64,000 nt of DNA from Amia ocellicauda (lineage: Eukaryota > Chordata > Actinopteri > Amiiformes > Amiidae), in the NCBI RefSeq assembly GCF_036373705.1, contig NC_089850.1, positions 21,993,256 through 22,057,255 on the forward strand, written 5' to 3'. The notes beneath the pieces were generated by a model, which saw only the letters and a program-made list of their open reading frames with translations, was not told the DNA's origin and did not search any database. Positions 1 to 12,773 of this stretch are shown piece after piece. Positions within the stretch are counted from its first letter, which is position 1. Every line of letters starts with the position of its first letter. A program made the translations under genes and the position numbers.

Positions 1-57
1 TCTTTTAAAATCAGTGTTTCAAGATAAGTCATGTCAATGTGTTGCATAGTGGATACA

Positions 58-294
58 TACAGCTCTGGAAAAATTTAAGAGACCACTGCAAAATTATCAG
101 TTTCTTTGGTTTTACTATTTATAGGTATGTTTGGGGGGTAAAATGAACATTTTTTGTTTCATTCTATAAACTACTGACAACATTTCTCCCAAATTCCAAA
201 TAAAAATATGAATGGAATGGAATGGCTGCCATACATGTAGAGATGCTGATTTAAGAAATTTACAGTGGTCTCTTAATTTCTTGCAGAGCTGTAT
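58..294. mobile_element. Short non-autonomous Tc1/mariner-type element (MITE)
   Basis: A roughly 236 bp element is bounded by inverted repeats. The left end (58-88) begins TACAGCTCTGGAAAAATTTA and the right end (263-293) is its imperfect reverse complement, ending GCAGAGCTGTA. TA dinucleotides sit at both ends, as expected for Tc1/mariner insertion. There is no coding capacity inside. It lies in the part of the PPIL4 gene downstream of the last visible exon, so it is intronic. The family name is not certain, but the CAGCTCTGGAAA terminus is one I recognise from fish genomes. Confidence 0.8.
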
Positions 295-751
295 CTGAAA
301 ATCTACTAAAGCTCTGGATTTATCTTCCCAGCGGCAACTCGAGTCATTATCATCAAGTCAATCAAGCATTAGTGTTTCACAGTCTTACTCCTTCATAGTA
401 ATTATAGTTTCAATAGACAACGTGTTGCTGCATCCACAGCTGTGCGAAAAGAATGAAGACAGTTTATCTTTTCTCCTTTCCAATAACAGAGAAAATTAAT
501 GTACAGTGAAGACTGACTGCAAGTACACAATGCCACATTCAAAGAGAGCTGCAATCACCAGCAAGCAGTTTGATCACATTGCATTCCAACATTTGCATCA
601 CTTGAATCATCCTACTCGTTTGTAAGCATAGGCTAATGCACTGTAACATATGTTTAACATCAGTTTAACATCTCATCTGAAAGACAGGTGATGAAATTAA
701 ATGTAAATGTGTAACAAAGTGACAAAAAGGCATATAAATGCATTTCCTCAC

Positions 752-3700
752 CATCTCCAGTAGGATGGCCTTGGTTTTAGCTTCTTTTTCTTTGAGCAAC
801 TCATCCACTTCTTCGGCACCCTTTCCCTTTGTGTCATTGATATCTTCATCAGCTCCAATTCTACCACTCTGCCAACAAAAGTGACAATTGTGAAGCCATG
901 TGCATTTTTTAAACAGTTCAGGTGTTCTTTTAATTCTCATTTATGTAAATATTTTGCAAGGTTTGTGTTTTAAAGTATGTCCCTTGTAATCATGTAACAG
1001 CATATCACAAACTCCAGACACAGGAAATGTTGACACTTTACATTTTATTCCAAATTGATGACTATCTTATAATTTGAAATTAGTTCACAGGTCTATATAG
1101 AGTCAAACCTACAGTATGTGTTTGTTACTCCTCCTCAAAGCAGGTAGATGTTTCAGCAAGTGAAGATCAAACTCACATCTAGCTGCTCCTTTGTTGGTTC
1201 AGGGGAGCGATCAGGAATTGGCAAACCAGATGGATCATCAAATGGGTCTTCCAGTATCACTGTGTGGTTTATTCTGCACAAGAATATAAGAGAATCATAC
1301 CAAGAGCAGACCTGCTGGCTTAATAATCTCTTAAAATAATAATGACCAAAACTACACACTAACAACATTACTGGTTCAGCTAGAAATCTTATTGTGGGAA
1401 AAAAAAAAAAAATCTGAAGATGTTGTTAATTTGATTGAAATGTATTGCAATTCTCAAATAAAAATGCAACAGACACTTTACAGCAAATTTCCAATCAAAA
1501 TATCATGCTATAACATTAAAATAAGTTAAGGACTTGGGAGACCATGGTAATTTGGCATATGATTCTATAAGATATTTTGTGAGCGTAAATTAGGTCAAAT
1601 GCCAGTGAAATGTATTTTTGCAAAAGTTAAATGTTTAAGTATAGCAAGATTTCCAGGTGACTCCATAATATTGACCAAAAGTGTATGTTATGTGAATGTC
1701 AAATTCCTCCAGGAATGTCTAATGTCTATTTTCTTCCTTCTATATACTTGAACCTTCAAGATAGTTATTCCTTACTTAGTTTTGTTTTATTCACACAGCT
1801 TAAAATAAGATCCATGACTACACTTTGCAATTGCAATGATTTCTACACTAATATAATGAGTGTTATGAAAATACAAAATCATGTTTAAACTAATTAACGA
1901 TTACATAAAATTTAACAAGTCAACAATAGCTATGGAATACTGTTATTTCTACTACTTCTTTCTTAACCAATGATGCTAGATACAAAGGCTTCCTATAGAC
2001 ACTCCTTAGTCAGTAGAGAGCATTAGTGGTCTTCCCTGTGAAGGTGTGATAAGCGGTCTTTGGCTAGCTTCTCTCTTATGCCTGAGCTCTAACCTGATAT
2101 CTTGGTAAGGAAGGAAGTCCTTATCAACAAAGGCCTCATTGATCTTCATTAGGACCTCCATGCCCTCTGTTACTTCTCCAAACACACTGTGAACACCATC
2201 CAGATAATCCAGATTTTCCCCAGTGGTAATAAGAAACTAGAAAGGAAAAGATAATACACACACAATAAGTGGACAAAAACAGGTACATTTAATAACTTTC
2301 CATTCATTTAATCAAGGTTTGCAGTACAAATGCATGACAAAATACAGGTGTGTGTGTAAAGGTCACATAAAAAAGCTGTAAGGCATAATTTTTGTAACTA
2401 CCTGAGAGCCATGCTGGTCACTGCCATTATTCACCATTGAAACTGTGCCCTTCTTCTTGTGCTTGATTCTGGGCACTTTCTCCATTTCAAAAAAACGAGC
2501 TTGATCCCCATACAGTTTGCTGAGGGTAAGAAAACAATTAATCCACATTATTTTACAAATATAAATATATATTGGACAAACCTGGATGGACAAAATTCAG
2601 AGTAAGGAATTACAGTTAAGATGTGCTGTTGTGATAATATTACTATGTATTACATTATCATCAACATACATCATGAAATTCTTTAACAGTTAAAATTGCT
2701 TTACACGTTACCATACTTTCATACTAACAGCAGTCTTTGTTTCACACTTATAACAACATATGTGAAATACCTGGAAGTCAACCCACAAGGTATGCACAGT
2801 AAGAACAAGTTATCTACTAGTTAAAAGTGGCTCCTTTCAGAGCTTTACAGAAAAAGAGAAACTGACCCAAACACTGATTCTCCCCCGCGGCCTGTGCCAG
2901 TTGGGTCTCCAGTCTGGATGATAAAATCTCTCTGAAAAAACAAGACCAAGGCATCTAAGCAAAACTGGAGACCCCCTGGACATGTTAGAGATCTGACCTG
3001 CAATTAATGAGACACTGTACACAGAAACATCTCGGGGAGTACTTCATCAAGCAGTGGATCAATAATGGCTGATGATGCTGATGACATTATATATATATAT
3101 ATATATATATATATTCTACCACTCTGCCAACACACACACAAAGTGGACTCCACATTTATTCATAGAAGTTATAACAGATGATTTAACAGAAGAAATATCA
3201 ACTGAAACTGTGAAAAAAGTAATACTAACTGCAGAGCAATATCATGCTTTACAAAGTTAAAGTAGCATTAACAATACTTATTTGATCGACACATTTCACA
3301 AAACATTGAAATATGAATGTACAAATAACCAGTCAAGTTGCGCTATATCATTACCTGTACATTGTGAATAAGGCAGTAGTTGTAGTACTTGATTTTGCAT
3401 AACTTAAGGAAATTCAAGCAGGCTGTAAAATAAAAACATACACATTAATCAATTTCACTAATGTCGTTAATTTAAAATCAATAAATAAATCTTCAAGTTG
3501 TTCTCCAAGACAAGTTCCACAACAAACTACACAAGCCGCACTCTCAGCTCTAGTGCAAGCCTCGGAAGGGGAACTACAAATCATAACGTAAAGCGGATTA
3601 GCACACATTTGTTACTTAAATAAAATTAATACTGAATACAAAACTTAATATTAAAATTAAAAGCGTCAGCTACCACGCCATGCGGCTTGTCAATACATTC

Positions 3701-3873
3701 AAAATACCCTACTTCAACGTAGTTATCTAGCTGTATACAGACTACCGCAATCGTAAAACAATAAAGTGTTGTATCACGTTTCATATACGCAGAATGTGTT
3801 TACCCCTCGGTCTTTCTTCTGTATATAAATCAAACACAATGTCTCCTAATGTTGTTTCTAACAGCACAGCCAT
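752..3873 (-). CDS. ppil4: Peptidyl-prolyl isomerase-like 4 (cyclophilin), 5' seven exons, partial
   Basis: Nuclear cyclophilin-type prolyl isomerase linked to spliceosomes. Exons in transcript order are 3804-3873, 3355-3422, 2867-2931, 2402-2519, 2094-2236, 1177-1273 and 752-868. All have GT-AG borders and consistent phase, giving 226 residues. The start [11 protein letters not shown] matches the vertebrate family, with Kozak-like context at 3873. The cyclophilin domain fills about residues 1-160 and includes [14 protein letters not shown], the [19 protein letters not shown] segment and [16 protein letters not shown]. The [19 protein letters not shown] linker follows. The RRM and the basic RS-like tail known from the family are missing because they lie left of position 752, outside the window. 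The gene is head-to-head with GINM1. Confidence 0.95.
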
Positions 3874-5085
3874 CCTGAAACAAGTTCGGAATCCTTGGCA
3901 CTGTGCGATACGTCATCACCAAGCGACACTGGGGTCCACAGCTCCATCTTCTGGCGATCTATGACCATCATCATCATCATGAAAGAAACAACGTTAATAT
4001 TTTAAAAGTTACATTTTTTTAAATTTAAAAACACAAATTACAAATTAATTTGAACCTCAACAAAGAAAGAAAACAAAAGTACATGCATTTACCACTTGTG
4101 ATTAGTCTACCATTCTTTAAAATGTCATATTGCCAGATTGCATTAATTTATTATTCATTAGGAAAAAATGTTTTTCCTTCTGACTAACTGGGCTCTGTTG
4201 TATTGTGTTTCTTAAAGTATAGTGGCATAACTGGACCTGTAGAGAAGATTCCTTGTGTATGGTTCCTTTGCTGAACCAGACAACCCCAGTGGCAGGGCCT
4301 GAGCAGCAGCAGTGACATCCAGGAGTTGCCTGTCATAGGCCATGAGCACCAGCCCATCCCATGTGCATCCTTCATGGCAAGAGGGGTTGCAGGAGACCGC
4401 AGACCTAGGATAATGCTGCAGTGTGGGGCGCTGATGCCCAGTTTCATCTTGCAGTTGATGACGGTGTCCTTTCAAAACCTGCACGGCTGCGAACTACTCA
4501 AAACTGTTTGTTGCACTGAGTGACAGGACAGGAGAGCCACAGCCTGGTGCTGTGAATATGAAGGGGGGAGAGGATCAGTAACAGGGACACCTATGGCACT
4601 CCTCCATAATAGTGATGGGCCAGTCAGTCATGGCAGTGAGCAGTCTCTCACAATAGCTGGTTCTCCAACAAAATGATGCCTGATTCAATATGTCTATATG
4701 TACAGTATCACATTCTGAGGTTGATGTTTTCTCCTATAGTTTTTGAATATTATTATTATTATTATTATTAATAATAATACTCATATTATTAGTAATAACA
4801 ATACTAGTTATTATAATAATATTCATAAGTATTCGTAGTATTCATATTTATTTGTATACATTATTTTAACAATTATACCAGTAATATAAAGTGCTGATCA
4901 AGAATAATACATAGTTGCGAAATAAACAATACATCATACCATACATACATGAGTACATGAACATGTGTTTAGGCTGGCACAGGCAAAAGGCTGCGCTGTG
5001 TCTTTAACGATCGCTCGCACAGTATTTCCTCATTGCGTTACCCATGATGCCCCGCTCGGGATGTAAACAGTCGCTCGGACGCAAG
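3874..5085. promoter_or_regulatory. Divergent spacer between ppil4 and ginm1 (putative bidirectional promoter)
   Basis: The two start codons face away from each other across 1.2 kb. GC-richer stretches touch both starts, about 3880-3950 and 4975-5085. The middle is AT-rich and contains an (ATT)n run at about 4747-4770. A moderately GC-rich block at about 4200-4700 has no recognisable gene; its short open frames match nothing I know. No TATA box is evident at either start. The promoter role is inferred from layout only. Confidence 0.45.
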
Positions 5086-6832
5086 ATGGAGAGGACGCGG
5101 CCGCTGCTCCGGGCTCTTGCTCTGCTGGCTCTGCTGGCTCTGCTGGCTCTCTTTCCGGTGACAGACGCCGCTCCGACACAGCTGGACAAGGTGAGAGAGG
5201 AGCCGGTGAAGTTCAGCCTCCCCCGCTGTGCCTCCTGGTTATCATGGTGAAACCGATCATATTATGATAGTGATGTACCTTTCCACAAGCGAGCGGCCAG
5301 CAAAGTGGAGAAACGCAGCCGGATCCGCGCACGGGTTGCACGGCGGCGATGTCCAGTAACTGAGGGGCTTTGTCTGCGTGGTTGAAAGTTATTGGGAATG
5401 TCCGTCGACTGTAATGAAGTTCAGATTAAACGACATCTGAGACATGTTTTCATCCAATGGCCAGTTGTACCCGTTCAGAATATTTCAGTTGATTTCGAGG
5501 CCTGTTGTGATGAGACTGGAAAGTGTCCGCAATGGCAGTGCCGCCCCAGTGTGATTGACCTTTTTTAAAGTTGCCCTGAAATTGAAATCGGCAAAACTTT
5601 CCTAAACTGATTTTACTGCTTACCCTTCCTGGCTATACAATCGTCTTTTATGTGAGGACACAAAAGGGGTCTCCAATATGTTTATTAGTCTAGTTTTTCA
5701 CTTTAAATGTTCATTTTGTACGTATCCTTAATGATAAAGTGTGATTTGATTCCTAGCTAAACACTAATTTCCCTGATTGCCATTCTATTGTACATGCATA
5801 CATATACACACAACCAATTTGCAAGATACTTTGTATTTTGAAAACATAATGCGAGACTATTGTATTGTCAAGTATAAATCAGTATGTCAGCATAAATAAG
5901 TTGTAGTGTCAATTTAGGAAAAGTTGAATGACAAATTTTAAATTATTTCAATTTCAGGGCAATTTTACAATCCAGTCCCGTCTCCTCAGATTAGTGACCA
6001 TTTGGAAATCCTATCCACCTGGACACACATTTTAAAAGAAATGGGTCACAAAGCATTTAGGGTAACAGTGTTATAATGCATGTGTGTGAAATCAGTTGTT
6101 TTCTGCTAGTCATCCAACAATAATTAGGAAGGGAAATCAACTTTTGAATCAGTTTTTTTTTTTGACTGGGTAGGCCAGTGCTCAAATTAGTGATTTCCAT
6201 AACACTTTATTGCTACTTTATTAACAACATTACTTCATATCCAGTCTTCAATGGCCACAATTCAGAAGGGTTTATAGGTCACTTTAAATGGTCATCTGCA
6301 TTAGTCCTTGGACAATAATCACATCACTTAGAATTAGCCCACGAGTAATGAAAACCAGAAGTGGCCAGACCCAGGAGGACTAGATTTGGACAGCCGGTTT
6401 TCAGATCAGTATTTTGTTATTTGTTTTTTTAGGAGAGTATCGTCGTCAATGTAACAACAGTGGGGGACACACAGGAGACAAAGGACCTCCAGGTATGTGT
6501 CAGTATCTCGATGGGTAGTGAGAGGACTGTAATAACCGTATTGCTGCATTTAGTCATTCTTTTTTATTTTTTATTTTAAGGCACATTTAAATAGCCTTTC
6601 CTTTTCTGTCCAATAGTATTCAAGTAAGCATCTCTGTTAGTGTTTGACTAAATAGGAAGGAGAAACAACACTACAGTATAAATACACATCCAGTGTGCTG
6701 GATCATAAAAGCAAACCGATGTGCCACCAACTCTCCACAGGACCACCTTCTGTCAAGATACAGTATATCCATGTGAAGCAGGGCTTTAAAAACTAAATGC
6801 TATGGTACATGCTATCCTATGCTGTTAACCTT

Positions 6833-6884
<52 letters not shown>

Positions 6885-8808
6885 CAAGAGGTTTGAGTGC
6901 TGAATTTAAGGAAAGGGTAAAATCCCTTTCACAGTGTTGTTTTGATTATGGGAGGTCTTCTCTGTTAAATAAGGCCATCTATTATCTGTTACTCATGTCT
7001 GCTGCCATTTCTAATTCACCATTAGAGATCATTAAAGGTAGTTTTCTGGTTCTGGTCCTGGTTTTCTTGCTGCTGTATATTTGAAGATTGTCACTGGGCT
7101 TTTATACATTGAGTATTGTAACAGAGTAGCCTGACAATGGTTCTAATACGTATTCATACAAATAATTACATTTAATATGAAGGGAAACTGAAAAATAGGA
7201 AAGCACAATGCTGCACATTGAAAGAAAAACAGAAGAATAATAGAAAGTTTGTGAATGCGTAACTAAACATGAACTCCTGTAAGTATTTTTGTGTCTGGTG
7301 TATAAATACTTGCTGGTATCAGTGTAAATCATACACTGTAAATTGTTAAACTAATTCTTCCCTAATTACTCAATTTTTGGTAGTGAATCATCACGTGGTT
7401 GAGTGTAGATTAACTAATCAGGGGAAAAGTTACAATGACAGGTGAATAAATTGCAGCAATACAGAATCTTTGCGGCTGGAGTTTCCTGATTCGTGTTTCA
7501 CAACATTAGATTTTTTGGATTTTACAGTCAGCTTAATAAATTTAAACTATTTTGGTAGAACTCAAAAGAACAAATACATTGATTTTGATGTTTGTTTGTT
7601 TTTTTCCTAATTATTTGCAATAATGTATTCAACACCACCATCATTATATGAAAACGAATAGTGTATTGGAAGACTACTTTATTTGTATGTATTTTTAAAT
7701 TTTAGATCAATTTTAACATCTCGGTTGTTGGACATCAATTCTATGTGAATGGTATTCCTGTCAGACTGTCAGGTGTTACAAGGGTGAACTGCCAGGCATT
7801 GCATTGTAAGTACCAAAAATATGTATATATTTATGTAGTTGATAGTAGCTGATTTATTTAAGTGTTTTATTCCCCCACAATTTTATCCTCTGTGCTTAAA
7901 TGTATATGTAAGGAGACTTAATTAATTATTTAAGTTTTATTCTAACTATATGCAACGTATATAATGAAAAGTATTGAGTCAGAATTGTGTAACTGATACA
8001 ATTGTGTGAAAAACATAACATTTCATACATTTTACATTTTCGTAGAAGAAGTCTTATAAAATTATAAGGTATCCTGGCCTCAATGTGTTTAACATTTGTC
8101 TCAATAGAACTGATTATCTAAACCAAGGATGGAATATTTGTATACTATTCTGTGTGTTGCCACAAATATCTAAATGTTTTTTTCTATACTTATCCTCCTT
8201 TTCTTGTTATGGTTGAAAGTGGAAGTGTATCCCACTGTTTTAATGTGATGATCGCTCATGAACGTTTGTGTTACAGGTGTGTGTGGCTTGCTCCTGGTGT
8301 GTGTGTGTGACTGTCTTTTAAATTTACAAATTATTAGACAATAAATCAACAAGTGCTTTGGCTTTTCTGTTTCCTGTAGCATCATGGGTCATTACTAGAG
8401 TTATTTGTTAAGGATTCTGACCAGTACTAGATCAAAGCATGTGTTCTCCTGGAGAACCCTGTCCTCTTGTACTGAAAACACTTAATGACAGCAGATATCT
8501 TCAAGCCAGATGAGATATATATTTTACTTTAAAAAAGAAGAAAGTAAAAACTAAACTCTTTAAAGTCTTTATATTTCTACCGATAATAAGGTTATACAGT
8601 ATAGCCACGTTTTTTTGGGACTTGGCTTTGTAACCTGTATGTCAGTCCTCTAGCATCAAGAAGCTGATATAGCCGCCTCTTTGTCCATGTGAAGAAAGAG
8701 TTATTTCATTATCTAGGGAATTGGTAGCAACTGACTAATGTTTTTTAGCCTTTCATGTTAAATGGGAATTGTTCAGGCCTCTTTGCCCCTTGACCTAGAC
8801 CATGTTCC

Positions 8809-8845
<37 letters not shown>

Positions 8846-11800
8846 AAACGGAGCCTATAGTGATGACAGGAGTGGTTTGCTTTATGCAGAGCAGCATTTA
8901 CTGTGAAGCTTTGTGTGTCCACTTTGCTTCCAGTGGAGAATGGCAATCGGAGCAGCCCAGGAGTTCATGTGATGACTGTGGTGCGTGTGCTGGTGCGCCA
9001 GTGGCCCCTGGAGAGCGACCCCGTGGTGGAGCTACTCGTCTTCAATGAAGAAGTGATAGAGGTGGAAGGAACACAGGTGAACTACATTCTGCAATTTTTG
9101 GAGATGGGGACTAAAATCATGTGCATGTTCTTGGTGACCACATGCTAATACACCATATTTTCCCTCTGTCTGATCATAGTTATGCCCTTTTAATCTTTAC
9201 ATGAAACTAAAATAAACTTCCAGGCTGTAAGTATTTTACTTTTGTGTTTATCAGATTCACCAAGTCAGGTGTATTACATTTGTATCCATTTGTGTTCACT
9301 TTGGTTTGATATACATAAGCTGAGTAGACAGCGATGCATCCATTTACTGGAAGTCATTGAATGGCTCCTTGTTGCACACACAACAACATTTTAAGTGCAT
9401 GATCGCTGATGTGTGAACTTGAACAAATCATACTATACTTTAATCACTGATAACAGTTTCTTTTTTTTAGGTGCAACAACCAGACATGTATGAAGTGAAT
9501 ATATTGATGAACAAAGATTTCCAGAAGCTCAGGCAGTCCACCTACTCTTACCCTATGACGGAGAGCATGCTGTACAGCATTCCTAGAGAAAATGACATTG
9601 TCGTCACGGATCCCAACCTTCTGGGAAAAGGTACCAACAACATTAAATTTTTAGACCTCTTTGTCTTAGTGGTTCAGTGTGAGTCATCAGTGATTAACCC
9701 TTCTGATCACAGTCAGTATTTTACTCCACAGTAATGGGAGTTGAGTCAGATTTTCAGATTTGAACACAGGCTTCCTTTAATTTTACTTGAATGATTCTAT
9801 GGTTTTATGAGAATCTCTCCCACATACATAATGCTGGAGGGGTGGCAATTGGCGCTGTGAATCTAACCTCAATCTCCTACATCACAGCCACGCATGCTAC
9901 CACCTGGCCAATAGTATCTATGTGCTTCATGAACCAACTCCAATCTTGTGTATGTTGTTGTATATATGTATGTAGGTTCGTTATTTTGACTGCTTTAAAC
10001 ATTCCTCTCAGTGTATGATCATGGCCCTCTTCAAACAACAAGCCACTACCCTCTAAAGCAAGCGGAGACCACAGTGGAGGAAACGGCTGCCCCAGGCAAG
10101 CTGCCCGAGACTCCCCTCCGAATGGACCCGGTCTCCTTCTACGATGAAGAAACTACAGCTGACGAAGAGGGGCTTCCTGACAAACTGCTCCCTGAGACTC
10201 CCCTGCGATCGGAATCGCTGTCTTCTTACAACGTGAGCAGTCTTACAGTAGACTCTTGTGTGCCTAGAAAATACGTTAATTTAGTTTATAAGTTAGACCA
10301 CCTGTGATGCATACACTCCACTATGTTTAGTGTTAGTCTGTCTGTATGTATATTTCAAACCAGACGCATACAAATACTTTACACTTTGAGAACAAGATTT
10401 GAAAAAATAATAATAATAATAAAAAAAAATTTTTTTACAATGCATTTCTTTTTCATACATAGATAATATAGTCTTGACTTTTCATTCAAGGCAATGTGTC
10501 AATGGGTGAAGAAGCTGAGAGACCGCCTTCGACGCTTTTGGAGTGAATCTCTGCCCTTATTCTTCCTGGTGATGTGGGTGGTGGTGGTGGGTGTTGTTGG
10601 CTCGGCTGTAATCGTCAAGATCCTTGACGTGCTCTTCCCATCCTGTGAGCACAAGTAAGTATTCCCACACCAGACGCCTGGCACTGGTTCTTTCTGTCAT
10701 TATTATTATTATTATTTATTTATTAGTGGATCCAGGGTGTCTTACAGATAAAACAAGAAACATTTTAAAGCATTATAGAAATGCAGTACAATTCAATCAG
10801 TACACAATACAATAAGCATATAAAAGTGCCTATTCTACTCATTAATGCATTATAAAATCCTCGGTGACTTATACCCCCACATAAATAATGACTTCTCACA
10901 GTCAGATTAAACCTAAATTTGATATATTGGTCTTGTACCACTAGAATGCAAGAGATCTTCAAGATAAATGAAGTGTCAAAAGTACAGTGCATCCGGAAAG
11001 TACTCACAGCGCTTCACTTTTTCCACATTTTGTTGTGTTACAGCCTTATTCCAAAATGGATTAAATTTAGTATTTTCCTCAAAACAAAAAAAGCACATGT
11101 ACATAAGTATTCACAGCCTTTGCTCAATACTTTGTTGAAGCACCTTTGGCACCAATTACAGCCTCAAGTCTTTTTGACTATGATGCTACAAGCTTGGCAC
11201 ACCTATTTTTGGGCAGTTTCTCCCATTCTTCTTTGCAGGACCTCTCATGCTCCATCAGGTTGGATGGGGAGTGTCGGTGCACAGCCACTTTCAGATCTCT
11301 CCAGAGATGTTCAATCGGGTTCAAGTCTGGGCTCTGGCTGGGCCACTCAAGGACATTCACAGAGCTGTCCTGTAGCCACTCCTTTGTTATCTTGGCTGTG
11401 TGCTTAGGGTCGTTGTCCTTTTAGAAGATGAACCTTCGCCCCAGTCTGAGGTCCAGAGCGCTCTGGAGCAGGTTTTCATCAAGGATGTCTCTGTAAATTG
11501 CTGCATTCATCTTTCCCTCCATCCTGACTAGTCTCCCAGTTCCTGCCGCTGAAAAACATCCCCACAGCATGATGCTGCCACCGCCATGCTTCACTGTAGG
11601 GATGGTATTGGCCAGGTGATGAGCGGTGCCTGGTTTCCTCCAGACATGACGCTTGCCATTCAGGCCAAAGAGTTCAATATTTGTTTCATCAGACCAGAGA
11701 ATTTTGTTTCTCATGGTCTGAGAGTCCTTCAGGTGCTTTTGGCAAACTCCAGGCAGCTGTCATGTGCCTTTTACTGAGGAGTGGCTTCCATCTGGCCACT

Positions 11801-12773
11801 ATCATACAGGCCTGATTGCTGGAGTGCTGCAGACATGGTTGTTCTTCTGGAAGGTTCTCTTCTCTCCACAGAGACATGCTGGAGCTCTGTCAGAGTGACC
11901 ATCGGGTTCTTGCTCACCTCCCTGACTAAGGCCCTTCTCCCCCGATCACTCAGTTTGGCCAGGTGGCCAGCTCTAGGAAGAGTCCTGGTGGTTCTAAACT
12001 TCTTCCATTTACGGATGATGGAGGCCACTGTGCTCATTGGGACCTTCAATGCTGCAGACATTTCTCTGTACTCTTCCCCATATCTGTGCTTCTATACAAT
12101 CCTGTCTCGGAGGTCTACAGACAATTCCTTGGACTTCATGGCTTGGTTTGTGCTGTAGGACCTTATATAGACAGGTGTGTGCCTTTCCAAATCATGTCCA
12201 ATCAACTGAATTTACACAGGTGGACTCCAATCAAGTTGTAGAAACATCTCAAGGATGATCAGTGGAAACAGGATGCACCTGAGCTCAATTTTGAGTGTCA
12301 TGGCAAAGGCTGTGAATACATGTGCTTTTTTTGTTTTTTATTTTTAATAAATTTTCTAAGATTTCAAACAAACGTCTTTCACGTTGTCATTATGGGGTAT
12401 TGTTTGTAGACTTTTGAGGAAAATAATGAATTTAATCCATTTTGGAATAAGGCAGTAACATAACAAAATGTCGAAAAAGTGAAGCGCTGTGAATACTTTC
12501 TGGATGCACTGTAGGTGCTTATTCACTGCTGAATTTGTGTGCATTTTCTTGGGTTGGCATTTATATTGCTACTTAATGATAGCCATCGTTTCTAAAAATA
12601 TATTTGTTAAAGAGCTGTATTTGTATTCGATTGTATGAAAACTAATGTAAAATGTTCTATTTTGAAGGGGGATCTTAAGACTGGACCCTGTTGCAATGAT
12701 GCCAGAGGAGGCAAAACATTCCCTTTTGGAACACATGGAGGTAGAAATACAGGAAGAGCAAAATAATCCATGA
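5086..12773 (+). CDS. ginm1: Glycoprotein integral membrane protein 1
   Basis: Type I membrane glycoprotein of poorly known function. Coding exons: 5086-5190, 6433-6492, 7706-7805, 8934-9076, 9471-9630, 10012-10232, 10491-10654 and 12668-12773. All are GT-AG and in phase, giving 352 residues. The first exon encodes a leucine-rich signal peptide (about residues 1-26). The ectodomain has N-glycosylation sequons (NVT, NIS). One transmembrane helix spans about 284-305 ([20 protein letters not shown]), followed by a short cytosolic tail starting KGILRLDP, which matches the human tail. The start was placed at 5086 because it begins the signal peptide; in-frame ATGs at 5044 and 5047 would add 14 residues. 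The LPETPLR motif, single in human as I recall it, occurs twice here (220-226 and 249-255). The last intron holds a decayed Tc1 element. Confidence 0.94.
6834..6878. repeat. (TG)n microsatellite
   Basis: About 22 tandem TG units in GINM1 intron 2. A simple dinucleotide repeat, likely length-variable. Confidence 0.95.
8812..8840. repeat. Poly(A) tract
   Basis: A run of about 29 A residues in GINM1 intron 3, about 95 bp before exon 4. It could be the tail of an old retroposon on the plus strand, but no element body is recognisable upstream. Confidence 0.8.
10698..10750 (-). repeat. Possible L2-like LINE/SINE 3' tail fragment
   Basis: ATT-rich repeats (10698-10725) are followed by TAGTGGATCCAGGGTGTCTTAC. 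In reverse complement this resembles the GTAAGTCACCCTGGATAAGG tail at about 46240. Only the extreme 3' end is present, with several mismatches, so the assignment is tentative. Confidence 0.35.
10983..12513 (-). mobile_element. Decayed full-length Tc1-like transposon in ginm1 intron 7
   Basis: Element of about 1531 bp bounded by TA and by long inverted repeats (about 80 bp). The left end starts TACAGTGCATCCGGAAAGTA (10983), and the right end, closing at 12513, is its near complement ending TCTGGATGCACTGTA. The subterminal TTCACTTTTTCCACATTTTG and TTCCAAAATGGATTAAAT blocks recur inverted at the other end. It lies wholly in the intron between the exon coding the transmembrane segment and the last exon, on the strand opposite to GINM1. 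Confidence 0.93.
11178..12061 (-). pseudogene. Broken Tc1 transposase
   Basis: Three separate minus-strand frames carry transposase pieces in the right order. The first (12061-11771) has the N-terminal DNA-binding part with [19 protein letters not shown]. The second (11714-11421) has the first catalytic aspartate, [14 protein letters not shown], and [18 protein letters not shown]. The third (11360-11178) has [15 protein letters not shown], with the catalytic glutamate. The segment with the second aspartate (QDNDPKH type) falls in the gap between frames two and three and is disrupted. Frame changes and stops mean it cannot make an intact transposase. It belongs to a different Tc1 family from the element at 55.8 kb, judging by its ends. 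Confidence 0.92.

Noticed and set aside
10919-12158. Plus-strand frames (for example 162 and 125 residues) in the ginm1 intron
   Set aside because: They are antisense to the decayed Tc1 transposase.
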